In this document: in pieces, positions 6,433 through 15,159 of the stretch
Layout of the letters: each line of letters starts with the position of its first letter
How positions within the stretch are numbered: position 1 is the stretch's first letter
NCBI RefSeq assembly: GCF_007197575.1
Contig: NZ_CP041616.1
Location: forward strand, 558,001-622,000
Source: Ornithinimicrobium ciconiae
GTDB taxonomy: Bacteria; Actinomycetota; Actinomycetes; Actinomycetales; Dermatophilaceae
DNA: 64,000 bases
Direction of reading: 5' to 3'
Notes under the pieces: model-generated
Told to the model about the DNA's origin: nothing
Seen by the model: only the letters and a program-made list of their open reading frames with translations
Databases searched by the model: none
Translations under genes and position numbers: made by a program

Positions 6433-8349
6433 ATGTTCGCCATCGCCACCTCTGAGGCTGTGCCCACGGAGACGACCGCCGCCGAGATCGGCGGGCGCCG
6501 CATCAGCTACGACACGCTGGGCACGGTCAACGTGCTGCCACCCGAGGTGGGACGCTTGCGTGCCGCGCGGCTCGCGGCCGAGAACCCGGACGTGGTGGCC
6601 CTCACCCGCGGTAGCTCGGTGCTCCTGGTCCCCTTCACCGCGCCGGTGCCCGGCACGGGAGGGTGCTTCCACTGCCTGGAACGCCGCTGGCAACTGCTGC
6701 GTGGCGAGGACGAGCGCAACGCCCTGGAACTGGGCGCGTCGATGGAGGCGGCCGCCACGGCCCCCTTCCTGACCGGCTTCGGACGATCCCTGGTGGAGTC
6801 GACTCTCGAGAGCCTCGCGGACACCGACTGGCCCACCACCGAGGCCGGGCTGACCCAGGTCTTCCACGTGCGCCTCGATGCGGGGGCGATGACGCGTTAC
6901 CCGCTCACCGCCGACGCCGACTGCCCGCTGTGCGACCTGCGCGAGGACGACAGCGCAGAGGCCGCGGCGCTGGTCCTGACCCCGCAGCTGAAGCCGACGC
7001 CCGACGCGACCCGGGTGCGCAGCATCCACGACTACCCCCTCGACCCGGACACCTACGCCAACCCGATCTGCGGGATGCTCGGCACGGTCGCCGGCCGGGC
7101 CTACGACTCGACGACCACCGCCCCGGTGACCGGCTACACGCGTATCCGCGGCGACTACCACCTGCACGAGTTCTTCTGGAGCGGTCACGCGGACAACTTC
7201 GCCGACAGCCAGATCCTGGGAATCCTCGAGGGGCTGGAGCGACACTCCGGGCTGCGTGAGCGTCGGATCCGCCCGGCCGTCGTGGACACCTTCGAGAACG
7301 TGCGGGAGCACGCCCTGGACCCGCGGTCCGTCGGGCTCTACCCGGACATCTTCTACGAGCTGATCGGATCGCGCTTCACGACCTTCCGCGATGACCTACC
7401 CATCCCCTGGGTGTGGGCTCACAGCCTGCGGGACAACCGTCAGGTCCTGGTGCCGCACGCCTTCGTCTACTACCTGATCAACGACCCGGCGACCAACTTC
7501 CTCCAGGAGTGCTCCAACGGGTGCGCGACCGGTGGCAGCCGCGAGGAGGCCACGCTCTACGGGCTCCTGGAGCTGCTGGAGCGGGATGCCTTCCTCAATG
7601 CCTGGTACGGCAAGGCGCCACTGCCAGAGATCGACACCTCGACCTGCCGTTCCCCACAGATCCGCATGATGGTCGACCGCCTCTCCCTCATGGGTTACGA
7701 CGTGCGGATGTTTGACAACCGCATCGACCTGCCAGTGCCCTGCGTCACGGGTGTCGCGGTCCGGCGCGACGGCGGACTGGGCACGCTCTCCTTCGCCGCG
7801 GGGGCCGGGCTCGACCCAGAGGACGCCATCCGCGCGGCGCTGTGCGAGATCGCCTCCTATGTGCCCAGCTTCCCCGAGCGGGTGGCCGAGCACCTGGACC
7901 TCGTCCGGTCGATGCAGGAGGACTACCTCGTGGTCCAGGAGCTCAAGCACCACGCGCTGCTCTACGGCGTCCCGGAGATGGCCCAGCACGCGGACTTCCT
8001 GCTCGCCCAGGACCGGGAGCCCCAGTCCGTGCAGGAGCTGTATGCCGAGTGGGAGCGTGATCGTCCCCGCACCGGTGACCTCACGGACGACCTCAACGCG
8101 GTCGTGCAGGCCATCACGGACCGTGGACTCGATGTCCTGATGGCCGACCAGACCTCGCCCGAGCAGCGTTCGGTCGGCCTGACGACCGTCTCCACCATCG
8201 TGCCGGGCCTCATCCCGATCGACTTCGGGTGGACCATGCAGCGCGCGTTGTCGATGCGCCGGCTGCGGGTCGCTCCGGTGGCCGCGGGCTGGCGGGAGAC
8301 TGAGCTGACGGCCGATGACCTGAACATGCACCCCCACCCGTTCCCGTGA
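6433..8349 (+). CDS. YcaO-type azoline cyclodehydratase
   Basis: A 638-residue YcaO-family enzyme that uses ATP to cyclise Cys, Ser or Thr onto the preceding amide, giving thiazolines or (methyl)oxazolines. The N-terminal ~200 residues are a small cyclodehydratase partner-type domain with two CxxC pairs (C78/C81 in GCFHCLERR and C164/C167 in DCPLCDLR), a likely structural zinc site. The YcaO domain follows, with Glu-rich nucleotide motifs (ILGILEGLERHSG; REEATLYGLLELLERDAF; DAIRAALCEIAS). The last residues, PHPFP, match the PxPxP C-terminus typical of azoline-forming YcaOs. The ATG at 6433 follows AAAGGGAG; the reading frame is open further upstream but runs across the precursor and hairpin. 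It is expected to work with the F protein. Confidence 0.9.
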   Translation: MFAIATSEAVPTETTAAEIGGRRISYDTLGTVNVLPPEVGRLRAARLAAENPDVVALTRGSSVLLVPFTAPVPGTGGCFHCLERRWQLLRGEDERNALELGASMEAAATAPFLTGFGRSLVESTLESLADTDWPTTEAGLTQVFHVRLDAGAMTRYPLTADADCPLCDLREDDSAEAAALVLTPQLKPTPDATRVRSIHDYPLDPDTYANPICGMLGTVAGRAYDSTTTAPVTGYTRIRGDYHLHEFFWSGHADNFADSQILGILEGLERHSGLRERRIRPAVVDTFENVREHALDPRSVGLYPDIFYELIGSRFTTFRDDLPIPWVWAHSLRDNRQVLVPHAFVYYLINDPATNFLQECSNGCATGGSREEATLYGLLELLERDAFLNAWYGKAPLPEIDTSTCRSPQIRMMVDRLSLMGYDVRMFDNRIDLPVPCVTGVAVRRDGGLGTLSFAAGAGLDPEDAIRAALCEIASYVPSFPERVAEHLDLVRSMQEDYLVVQELKHHALLYGVPEMAQHADFLLAQDREPQSVQELYAEWERDRPRTGDLTDDLNAVVQAITDRGLDVLMADQTSPEQRSVGLTTVSTIVPGLIPIDFGWTMQRALSMRRLRVAPVAAGWRETELTADDLNMHPHPFP

Positions 8350-8400
8350 ACACCCGCCCCCCGAGACCACAGAGCACAGCGACGTGAGAAGGAGCCCACG

Positions 8401-10023
8401 ATGACCGCAACTGCTACCGCCACCTACATGCACGACATCCTGCGCCGTGGTCGGGTCCCGATGGCCCCCCTGGAGTACGACGTGCCCTGGGACGACCAAC
8501 CTCGCCGCTACAAGGTCTATCCCGGCACGCAGTCCATCGCCCTGGCGCGGCAGGCTCCCGCGGTGGACCGGCCCCTGGGCTATGCGCTCGGGTGCTCGCG
8601 CCGGGAGCGGCCCGGTGACTTCGACCTGGCCTCGCTGGGCAGCATGCTGTGGCACTCCTACGGTCTGTCGGGTCGGCGTGCTGCGGTGCACCGCAACGAC
8701 GATGTGCCTGCCATGCCGTGGTACGACCGGGCGGTCTGGTCCCGCGGGACCGCCTCCGGAGGAGGTCTCTATCCCATCGAGATCTACCTGGTGACCAACG
8801 GCGAACAGGGACTGGCACCGGGGATCTACAACTGGAACAGTGCCCGGCACTCGCTGAGCAGGCTCGCCGTCGGCAACTATCTCGGCCGCATCCAGGACTC
8901 GCTCGGGCCGCACGCCACGGGGGCGGGCAGCTATCTGGTGTTGTCCATCAAGTTCTGGCAGAACGCCTTCAAGTACAACAGCTTCTGCCCCCACGTGACC
9001 GCCATGGACATCGGCACGGTCTTGGCAACCTGGGAGCTGTGGTGCCGCAACCAGGGCCTGCCGCTGCGAGCCAACCTCTGGTTTGACGAGCGTGACCTCA
9101 ATGACCTCCTGGGTCTCGACGGCTATGCGGAGAGCACGGTGGCTGTTGTGCCGGTGCCCATGGGCGGCGCCGTCGCCCAGGGCGGGCGACACAGCACGCC
9201 CGTCCGACACCGTGAGCACGAGAAGTCCCGGGCGCCGCGCAGTTTTGAGGTCATCGACGACATCCAGTCCGAGATCCTCGCTGCTGCGGGCGGCGACAAC
9301 CCATGGCAGGTGCCTCCGCCGCCGCCCCGGAAGCCACGACACGCGCCGGACGATGCCGCCCCCCACGTGGTGCTGCCCGCGCAGCCCCTCGGTGAGATGC
9401 CGCTACGTGAGGTGCTGCTGCGGCGCAGGAGCAGCTTTGGTCGATTCGCCGCCGATCCACCGATCAGCCAGGGCGACCTGCGCGCCATCCTGGACGCGGT
9501 CAATGCCGCCAATGACGGGTTTGGCATTGCTGGCGAGTTGCCGGATGACCTGGTCAGCACCTGGGTCTGCGCGACCCACGTCACGGATGTCGCCAAGGGA
9601 ATCTATCGCTACGAGGGCTCCACGGGGGAACTCTCCCAGACCCTCGAGGCCGGGCTGGAGCTGTTCTTGCAGGGCAACTACTTCCTGCGCAACTACGACA
9701 TGGCACGGATCGCGGCCGTCATCGTCCTGACCGGCCGACCCGGTCAGATCATCGAGCACTACGGGCCGCGGGGACTGCGGTTGCAGAACGCCGCGATCGG
9801 CGCAGCCACGCAGTACGGCTATCTCGCCGCGACCGCTCGCGGCCTGGGCTGTGGTGCCGCCCTCGGCTTCGACAACACCTCCTACGGGGAGGCCTTCGGA
9901 ACCGCCTCGTTGGAGGCGGATGACACCACGGCAGAGTGGCCGATGCTGATTCTCATGGTCGGCCACGAGGACACCGCAGGTGCCCAGATGCACCTGCGCC
10001 TGGCAGAGGAGAGCACGCGATGA
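8401..10023 (+). CDS. SagB-type azoline dehydrogenase (duplicated nitroreductase fold)
   Basis: A 540-residue FMN-dependent dehydrogenase that oxidises azolines to aromatic azoles in azole-RiPP pathways. It has two nitroreductase-like halves. The first (about residues 60-290) contains SRGTASGGGLYPIEIYLV, and the second (about 330-535) contains LREVLLRRRSSFGRF and IGAATQYGYLAATARGLGCG. A duplicated arrangement is known for SagB-like proteins of actinobacterial thiopeptide-type clusters. A GAGAAGGAG ribosome site precedes the ATG. It overlaps the next gene by ATGA, indicating translational coupling with the dehydratase. Oxidation to azoles rather than azolines is therefore predicted for the product. 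Confidence 0.88.
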   Translation: MTATATATYMHDILRRGRVPMAPLEYDVPWDDQPRRYKVYPGTQSIALARQAPAVDRPLGYALGCSRRERPGDFDLASLGSMLWHSYGLSGRRAAVHRNDDVPAMPWYDRAVWSRGTASGGGLYPIEIYLVTNGEQGLAPGIYNWNSARHSLSRLAVGNYLGRIQDSLGPHATGAGSYLVLSIKFWQNAFKYNSFCPHVTAMDIGTVLATWELWCRNQGLPLRANLWFDERDLNDLLGLDGYAESTVAVVPVPMGGAVAQGGRHSTPVRHREHEKSRAPRSFEVIDDIQSEILAAAGGDNPWQVPPPPPRKPRHAPDDAAPHVVLPAQPLGEMPLREVLLRRRSSFGRFAADPPISQGDLRAILDAVNAANDGFGIAGELPDDLVSTWVCATHVTDVAKGIYRYEGSTGELSQTLEAGLELFLQGNYFLRNYDMARIAAVIVLTGRPGQIIEHYGPRGLRLQNAAIGAATQYGYLAATARGLGCGAALGFDNTSYGEAFGTASLEADDTTAEWPMLILMVGHEDTAGAQMHLRLAEESTR

Positions 10024-12935
10024 CCGAGCTGGATATCCGACCTGAGACCCAGGCCTTCCCGTCCCGAACTGATCAACCCCAAGCTGACCAACCCCGAACT
10101 GATCAACTCCGAGCTGATCAACTCCGAGCTGATCAACCCCGGGCCACCCCGCCCCGGGCCGCGGGCACCGAGTCAGCCGACCAGGCCTGCACCTTCAACC
10201 CGCACTTTGTCTCCCGTTCCGGTGGCCTGCCGTATGACGTGGTGGCCGGGCTGTCGAGCCCACGCGCCGCGGACTGGGCCCGTGAGGTCCTGGCCGGTGA
10301 GGCCCGGCTGGCTGGCGCGGGGGAGCGCATCGGGTTGCTCCTGGAATCGGCCATCGGTGGCAACGCCGACCAGGCCAACCGTCAGGCGCTCCTGAGACTT
10401 CGTCGCGACGTGCACAACCAGCGGCTCCCCCGCGACCCCGAGGCCGCGCTGTCCGCGGTCGCCGGCCACGGCACGGAGCTGCGGGACACCCTGACCCGGT
10501 GGCTCGCGGACTGTCGCGAACTCCAGGACACCGTGTCAGACGGTGAGGAAGCGCTCGCCGAGGACGTCGCTGCCGCACGCCGGCACCTACTGGACCTGGC
10601 GGAGAACGAGGTCTTCCGCCAGGGCCTGACCCTCGCCTCGCCCCTGCTGGATGCCCGCCTGGGTGACTACGCCCAGAGCGTCGAGTCCGGGCGGGAGACC
10701 AAGAAGTCGCGCAAGCAGGCCAGGTCCCTGCTGCACTACGTCTATCGCACCGCCTGCAAGACCAGCCCGTTCAGCACCCTGACGACGGTCGCCCCCGGGC
10801 GACTGTCCGAGGAGACGGACGCCCTGGTCGCCGGTTCCGGTGACCTGAGCCGCGTCGTGGGCAGCACCCGGCTCAACGTCGCAGTGGTCCCGCGCATCGT
10901 CGAGGCCCTGCGCCTCCACCCCGAGCACAGCCTCGACCTGCCGCTGGAGCTGGTGACCGGATGGGAGATCCGCTCGGAGCGATTGCGCTATCTGCGCCGC
11001 CGCCGGGTCACCAACCGCTCGGATGCGGGGGCGATCACCCTCGACTCGATGCAGGAGAACGTCTTCTATCTGGCAGCAGGACAGTTGCTGGCCCAGCTGA
11101 TCGAGGTCCTCACCTCCGCTCCCGGCACCACGCTCGGGCAGGTGGCCGAGGCGATGCACGACCGGCTGGAGACGGCCTCCCGGGAGGACATCGACAGGTT
11201 CCTGGACTCGGTGGTCCGCCTGGACCTGGTCACCACCCCGCAGCTGCAGGTCGACCTGCACTCGGACGACCCGACCCGGGCCTTCACGGCCGGGCTGCGG
11301 GCGATCGGCCAGCCGTGGGCGGAGCAGATCGCGGGGCGGCTCGACCGGGTCAGCGACCTCGTGGACCAGTTCGCCAGTGCCTCAGCCAGCGACCGCCGGG
11401 AACTGCTGCGGGCCACGCGCGGCGAACTGGAGGAGGTGATGACCTCGCTGGACGCACCGGAGGGCTCAGTGCCCCAGACCCTGATCTATGAGGACACCGC
11501 CCCCGACGGCCACGAGGTGCTCGCCTCCCGGACCCGCTGGGAGCAGGACCTGGCTCCGGCCCTCCACCGGGTCGCGAGCATCCTGCCGGTCTTCGACGCC
11601 CTCGCGCCGCAGCGCTACCTGCTGACCGGATTCTTCACGGTGCGCTTCGGACGCGGCGGGGTCTGCTACGACCTGGTGAAGCTGGTGCAGGACTTCCACC
11701 TCGACATCTTTGACGAGTTCCTCAAGACGACGAGCGGGCCGGGACTCACCGACGATGACGGGCTGCCCGCCGCGCCCCCCAACTGGCTGGACCTCGCGGA
11801 GGTTGACGCCCTGCACCAGGGTCGGTTAGCGCTGATCCGGGGCATGCGCCGCGCCTTCGCCACCGTCGACGACGTGCACGACGAACTGGTGCTGCCCGAG
11901 ACGTTCTTCGACGACATCGTCGCCGAGCTGCCCGCCGGGACCGGGGACCCGGACCCGCGCAGCTTCTTCGCACAGTTCATCGGTGGTGACCGACCCGGTG
12001 TGGTGCTCAACAAGTCCTACACCGGTCTGTCCCTGATGTTCTCCCGCTTCCTGCACGCTCTCGCGCAGGACGGTCAACCCGGTGCCGGGCTGGTCGAGGA
12101 CCTGCGGGCGCACCTGCTGGAGCACCAACCGGACGATGCGGTCTTTGCTGAGATCACCGGAGGGGTGGACACCACCAACCTCAACCTGCACCCCTCGGTG
12201 ACGGCCTACGAGATCGTCTGTCCCGGTGAGGTCACCAGCCGCTCTGAGGCGGACCGCATCTATGTGTCGGACCTGGAGGTGCGCCACGACCCGCAGACCG
12301 AGCAGCTGGTGCTCTTCTGCCCTCGGTTGGGCAAGCGGGTCATCCCGGTCTACCTGGGCTTCCTGCTGCCGTTCGCGCTCTCGGACATCCAACGTGTCCT
12401 CCTGCTGTTCTCGCTCAACAAGATGGCCCAGCTCGACCTGTGGAGCGGCACCGATGCCCCGCTCGGTGAGCAGGTCATCAGCTCCCATCCCCGGGTCCGC
12501 TATGGCGACGTCGTCCTGGTCCGGGAGACCTGGAAGGCCAACCCCGACAAGCTCCCGCACCGCCGGGACTTCGACTCGGCGTCGAGGTGGTATCTGGAGT
12601 GGCAGCGATTCCGGGCCACCCACGGCCTGCCCCGCCACGTCTTCGCCACTCTGTCGGCCGGTGGGGGAGAGGAGCTGGAGGACCAGCCGGACCAGACCAG
12701 GCCGGAGACCGACGGCGCGGGGATGAGCGCCAGCCGTGGGAAGCCGCAATACATCGACTTCACCAGCGAGCCCTGTCTGCAGCTCCTCGACGACATGCTG
12801 CGCCAGCAGACCGCCCGCATCGTGTTCAACGAGATGCTCCCGGGCCCGGAGGCCCTGTGGCTGACCGATGACCACGGGTCCTACGTCTCAGAGCAGACCT
12901 TTGAGCTGATCATCACGGAAGGGTCCCCATCATGA
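10020..12935 (+). CDS. LanB-type dehydratase, glutamylation protein
   Basis: A 971-residue protein with the lantibiotic dehydratase N-terminal (glutamylation) architecture. These enzymes transfer glutamate from Glu-tRNA to Ser/Thr side chains of the precursor as the first step of dehydration. The segment TACKTSPFSTLTTVAPG (about 244-260) corresponds to the conserved 'RPTPFGLF' region of the family. The C-terminal part (HRRDFDSASRWYLEWQRF, GLPRHVFATL) is also typical, so the whole domain appears present. The elimination domain is absent and is supplied by the next gene, as in goadsporin and thiopeptide pathways. The start overlaps the upstream stop (ATGA). Residues about 16-40 are a pentapeptide repeat (see the repeat entry), unusual for the family. 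Confidence 0.88.
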   Translation: MTELDIRPETQAFPSRTDQPQADQPRTDQLRADQLRADQPRATPPRAAGTESADQACTFNPHFVSRSGGLPYDVVAGLSSPRAADWAREVLAGEARLAGAGERIGLLLESAIGGNADQANRQALLRLRRDVHNQRLPRDPEAALSAVAGHGTELRDTLTRWLADCRELQDTVSDGEEALAEDVAAARRHLLDLAENEVFRQGLTLASPLLDARLGDYAQSVESGRETKKSRKQARSLLHYVYRTACKTSPFSTLTTVAPGRLSEETDALVAGSGDLSRVVGSTRLNVAVVPRIVEALRLHPEHSLDLPLELVTGWEIRSERLRYLRRRRVTNRSDAGAITLDSMQENVFYLAAGQLLAQLIEVLTSAPGTTLGQVAEAMHDRLETASREDIDRFLDSVVRLDLVTTPQLQVDLHSDDPTRAFTAGLRAIGQPWAEQIAGRLDRVSDLVDQFASASASDRRELLRATRGELEEVMTSLDAPEGSVPQTLIYEDTAPDGHEVLASRTRWEQDLAPALHRVASILPVFDALAPQRYLLTGFFTVRFGRGGVCYDLVKLVQDFHLDIFDEFLKTTSGPGLTDDDGLPAAPPNWLDLAEVDALHQGRLALIRGMRRAFATVDDVHDELVLPETFFDDIVAELPAGTGDPDPRSFFAQFIGGDRPGVVLNKSYTGLSLMFSRFLHALAQDGQPGAGLVEDLRAHLLEHQPDDAVFAEITGGVDTTNLNLHPSVTAYEIVCPGEVTSRSEADRIYVSDLEVRHDPQTEQLVLFCPRLGKRVIPVYLGFLLPFALSDIQRVLLLFSLNKMAQLDLWSGTDAPLGEQVISSHPRVRYGDVVLVRETWKANPDKLPHRRDFDSASRWYLEWQRFRATHGLPRHVFATLSAGGGEELEDQPDQTRPETDGAGMSASRGKPQYIDFTSEPCLQLLDDMLRQQTARIVFNEMLPGPEALWLTDDHGSYVSEQTFELIITEGSPS
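10065..10139 (+). repeat. Five tandem 15-bp repeats in dehydratase gene
   Basis: Five consecutive 15-base units (consensus cgaactgatcaaccc) encode the pentapeptides TDQPQ, ADQPR, TDQLR, ADQLR and ADQPR at residues 16-40. The reading frame is preserved. The segment forms a probably disordered N-terminal extension before the enzyme domain. Repeat number may vary between strains. Confidence 0.9.
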
Positions 12936-14011
12936 CCACGTCCACCGCACCCCGAGCTTTGGCCGCGCTCCAGGAGCCACCCGTGGCCGAGGACTGGATC
13001 GCACTGCACATCTTTTACAGCAGCAACTCCAACCCGCTGCTGGAGGAGTGCGTCCAGCCCCTCGTCGACACCCTGCGCGAGGAGGGCCTGATCGACGGCT
13101 GGTTCTTCATCCGCTACTGGATGGAGGGGCCGCACATCCGGCTCCGGCTGCACCCCACGGACCCTGAGGACCGGGCGGTCGTCCTGGCCCGGACGCGCTA
13201 TGCCGCGGAGACCTTCATCAAGAGCCGCCCCTCCCTCTACAAGAGTGATCCGTCCGTGCTCGGGACCCTCTACAAGGACATGTTCCTCATGGAGTACTCC
13301 GAGGCAGAGTGGGAGGAGAAGTACGGCACCGACGGCAGCATGCCGATGCAGGAGAGCAACACCATCGCCGAGTACCCCTACGAACCGGAGTACGTGAAGT
13401 ACGGCGGCCCCCACGGCGTGCGGCTGGCCGAGCAGCACTTCGAGCACTCCAGCGACACCGTGCTGCGGCTCGTGGCCAGCACCAACCTGCACGTGCGCAA
13501 TGTGATGTTCGGGCTGGCCCTGCAGCTGATGGCGGTCAGCACGCTGACCTTCCTGCCGCGCCCCGAGGACGGAGTTCGCTTCCACGAGGGTTACCAGACG
13601 ATGTGGGAGACCACGATGCTGGCCAAGGACTCTCCCACCCGGGACGGGTTCGAGACCAACTACCAGGAGATGGCCGCCCAGCTGGGTGAGCGCCTCTCGG
13701 CGGTGCGCACCGCGATCGAGACGGGCCGACCGGAGAGCCTGCCGGGGTTCCTCGGTGACTGGGCGGCGCACATGGCGCAGACCCGCGACCGGGTCCTGGC
13801 CGCGACCGACGCCGGTGACCTGGTCTTTCCCGAGCGGATCCTGGAGGGTGACCGCGTGGTGACCACCGACCCTGAGGTGACCCTGCGCACGATGCTGGTG
13901 CCCTTCATCCACATGACCAACAACCGGTTGGGGGTCAGCATCGTGGAGGAGGTCTACCTCTCCCACCTGCTGGCCCGCTACCTCGAGACGCTGCTGGCGG
14001 ACGTGGCCTGA
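12932..14011 (+). CDS. Thiopeptide-type biosynthesis protein (SpaB-C-like, glutamate elimination)
   Basis: A 359-residue protein of the SpaB C-terminal/'thiopeptide-type bacteriocin biosynthesis' family. The opening DWIALHIFYSSNSNPLLEE and the block WFFIRYWMEGPHIRLRLHP are characteristic. In split LanB systems such a protein eliminates glutamate to form dehydroalanine or dehydrobutyrine. A related subfamily forms the pyridine of thiopeptides. Only one such protein is present, and elimination is the parsimonious role because a glutamylation partner lies directly upstream (4-base overlap). It overlaps the next start by one base. Distinguishing elimination from cyclisation needs structural or phylogenetic comparison. 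Confidence 0.85.
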   Translation: MTTSTAPRALAALQEPPVAEDWIALHIFYSSNSNPLLEECVQPLVDTLREEGLIDGWFFIRYWMEGPHIRLRLHPTDPEDRAVVLARTRYAAETFIKSRPSLYKSDPSVLGTLYKDMFLMEYSEAEWEEKYGTDGSMPMQESNTIAEYPYEPEYVKYGGPHGVRLAEQHFEHSSDTVLRLVASTNLHVRNVMFGLALQLMAVSTLTFLPRPEDGVRFHEGYQTMWETTMLAKDSPTRDGFETNYQEMAAQLGERLSAVRTAIETGRPESLPGFLGDWAAHMAQTRDRVLAATDAGDLVFPERILEGDRVVTTDPEVTLRTMLVPFIHMTNNRLGVSIVEEVYLSHLLARYLETLLADVA

Positions 14012-15159
14012 TGGCCTCCACCCTGGCCCCGCACGCCACGCCGGTCCTCGGCGAGGAGGTGACGGTCGGTCCGCCCGTCCGCCGGGTGGGCCAGACCGTG
14101 CACGTCGTGCGTGACCTCCGCTCGGACGGCTACTTCCAGGTCTCGCCCCGGGAGGCCTTCGTGCTCGCCCGGCTGGACGGCACCCAGACCTTCGGGCAGA
14201 TCGAGGAGGACTACGAGGCGGAGTTCGGCAAGGCTCTCGCCGATGCCTCCTGGCACCAGTTGATGGGGCTTCTCTATACCCGCCGGCTCCTCGTGCCACC
14301 GGGGGAGTCCCCGCAGGCCAGCCAGACGGCATACGACCGACTGCGTGAGCAGAACACCGCGGGTCGGGCCACGCCGGCGCGCCTGACCAGGGTGCGCCTG
14401 CCGCTGATCGACCCCGGTGCAGCCATCGGATGGCTGCAGCGCAGGGCGGCGTGGCTGCTGCACCCGGCAACCGCCGCCGTCGCGGGCGTGCTCGTCCTGC
14501 TGATGCTGGCGACCGTCGGGGCGCACCTGCCGGCGCTCTGGGAGGGGTATGCCGACAGCTGGACCAGCGCGCCGCTCTCGGTCGCCGTCGGGGTCGTCGT
14601 GGTCTTGCTGTCGCTGGTGGTGCACGAGTTCACGCACGCGGTGACCTGCGTCCAGTTCGGTGGCCGGTGCCGGGAGATCGGCCTCTCCTGGAGATTTCCC
14701 CTGGTCACGGTCTACACCAAGGTCGAGGACATCTATCTGGTGTCGCACCGGTGGCAGCGGGTCGTGGTGTCCCTGTCCGGGGTCCTGGCTGGGTTGGTTG
14801 TGCTGCTGCCGGTCTTCGTGACGTGGTTGCTGGTGCCAGCGGGGCACCCGGTCGCGGACACCTGCGTGGTGGTGCTCATCCTCGGCGCCATGGCACAGCT
14901 GGTCAACCTGGTGCCGGTCCTCGGGCTGGACGGGCAGAAGGCCCTGAGCCACGCCCTCGGCGTCTGGGACATCGCGGCCGAGAGCCGCTCGTGGTGGAAA
15001 GCAGTCCTGCGTCGCGGTCCGATCCCGGCAGCCTCCGGCGCGGCCCGCTGGGTGGTGCCGGTCTATGGCCTGGTCGTGATGATCCTGCTGAGCGTGGTGA
15101 CGTTGTGGACCCTGTGGGTGGCTGGACACCTGCTCCTCACCGGGGAGGTGCCCTGGTGA
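14011..15159 (+). CDS. PqqD-domain/M50-type membrane zinc protease
   Basis: A 382-residue polytopic membrane protein. The N-terminal ~110 residues resemble a PqqD/RRE winged helix (YFQVSPREAFVLARLDG, TFGQIEEDYEAEFG). The rest has about six hydrophobic segments with HEFTH at 205-209 (a zinc-binding HExxH inside a membrane helix) and NLVPVLGLDG at about 299-308, matching the NPxxxLDG-type third-ligand motif of site-2 (M50) proteases. It overlaps the previous stop by one base and the next gene by four. In the operon it may bind the leader through its RRE and remove it at the membrane, or take part in export or immunity. These roles are inferred. No other leader peptidase is obvious in the cluster. 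Confidence 0.75.
   Translation: MASTLAPHATPVLGEEVTVGPPVRRVGQTVHVVRDLRSDGYFQVSPREAFVLARLDGTQTFGQIEEDYEAEFGKALADASWHQLMGLLYTRRLLVPPGESPQASQTAYDRLREQNTAGRATPARLTRVRLPLIDPGAAIGWLQRRAAWLLHPATAAVAGVLVLLMLATVGAHLPALWEGYADSWTSAPLSVAVGVVVVLLSLVVHEFTHAVTCVQFGGRCREIGLSWRFPLVTVYTKVEDIYLVSHRWQRVVVSLSGVLAGLVVLLPVFVTWLLVPAGHPVADTCVVVLILGAMAQLVNLVPVLGLDGQKALSHALGVWDIAAESRSWWKAVLRRGPIPAASGAARWVVPVYGLVVMILLSVVTLWTLWVAGHLLLTGEVPW

Noticed and set aside
10065..10139. CRISPR-like array
   Set aside because: Directly adjacent 15-bp units in coding sequence, with no spacers and no cas genes.
14430..15155. Upstream extension of the BAAT-like gene's reading frame
   Set aside because: It lies inside the M50-type protease gene in another frame; the true start is the GTG at 15156 that overlaps the upstream stop.
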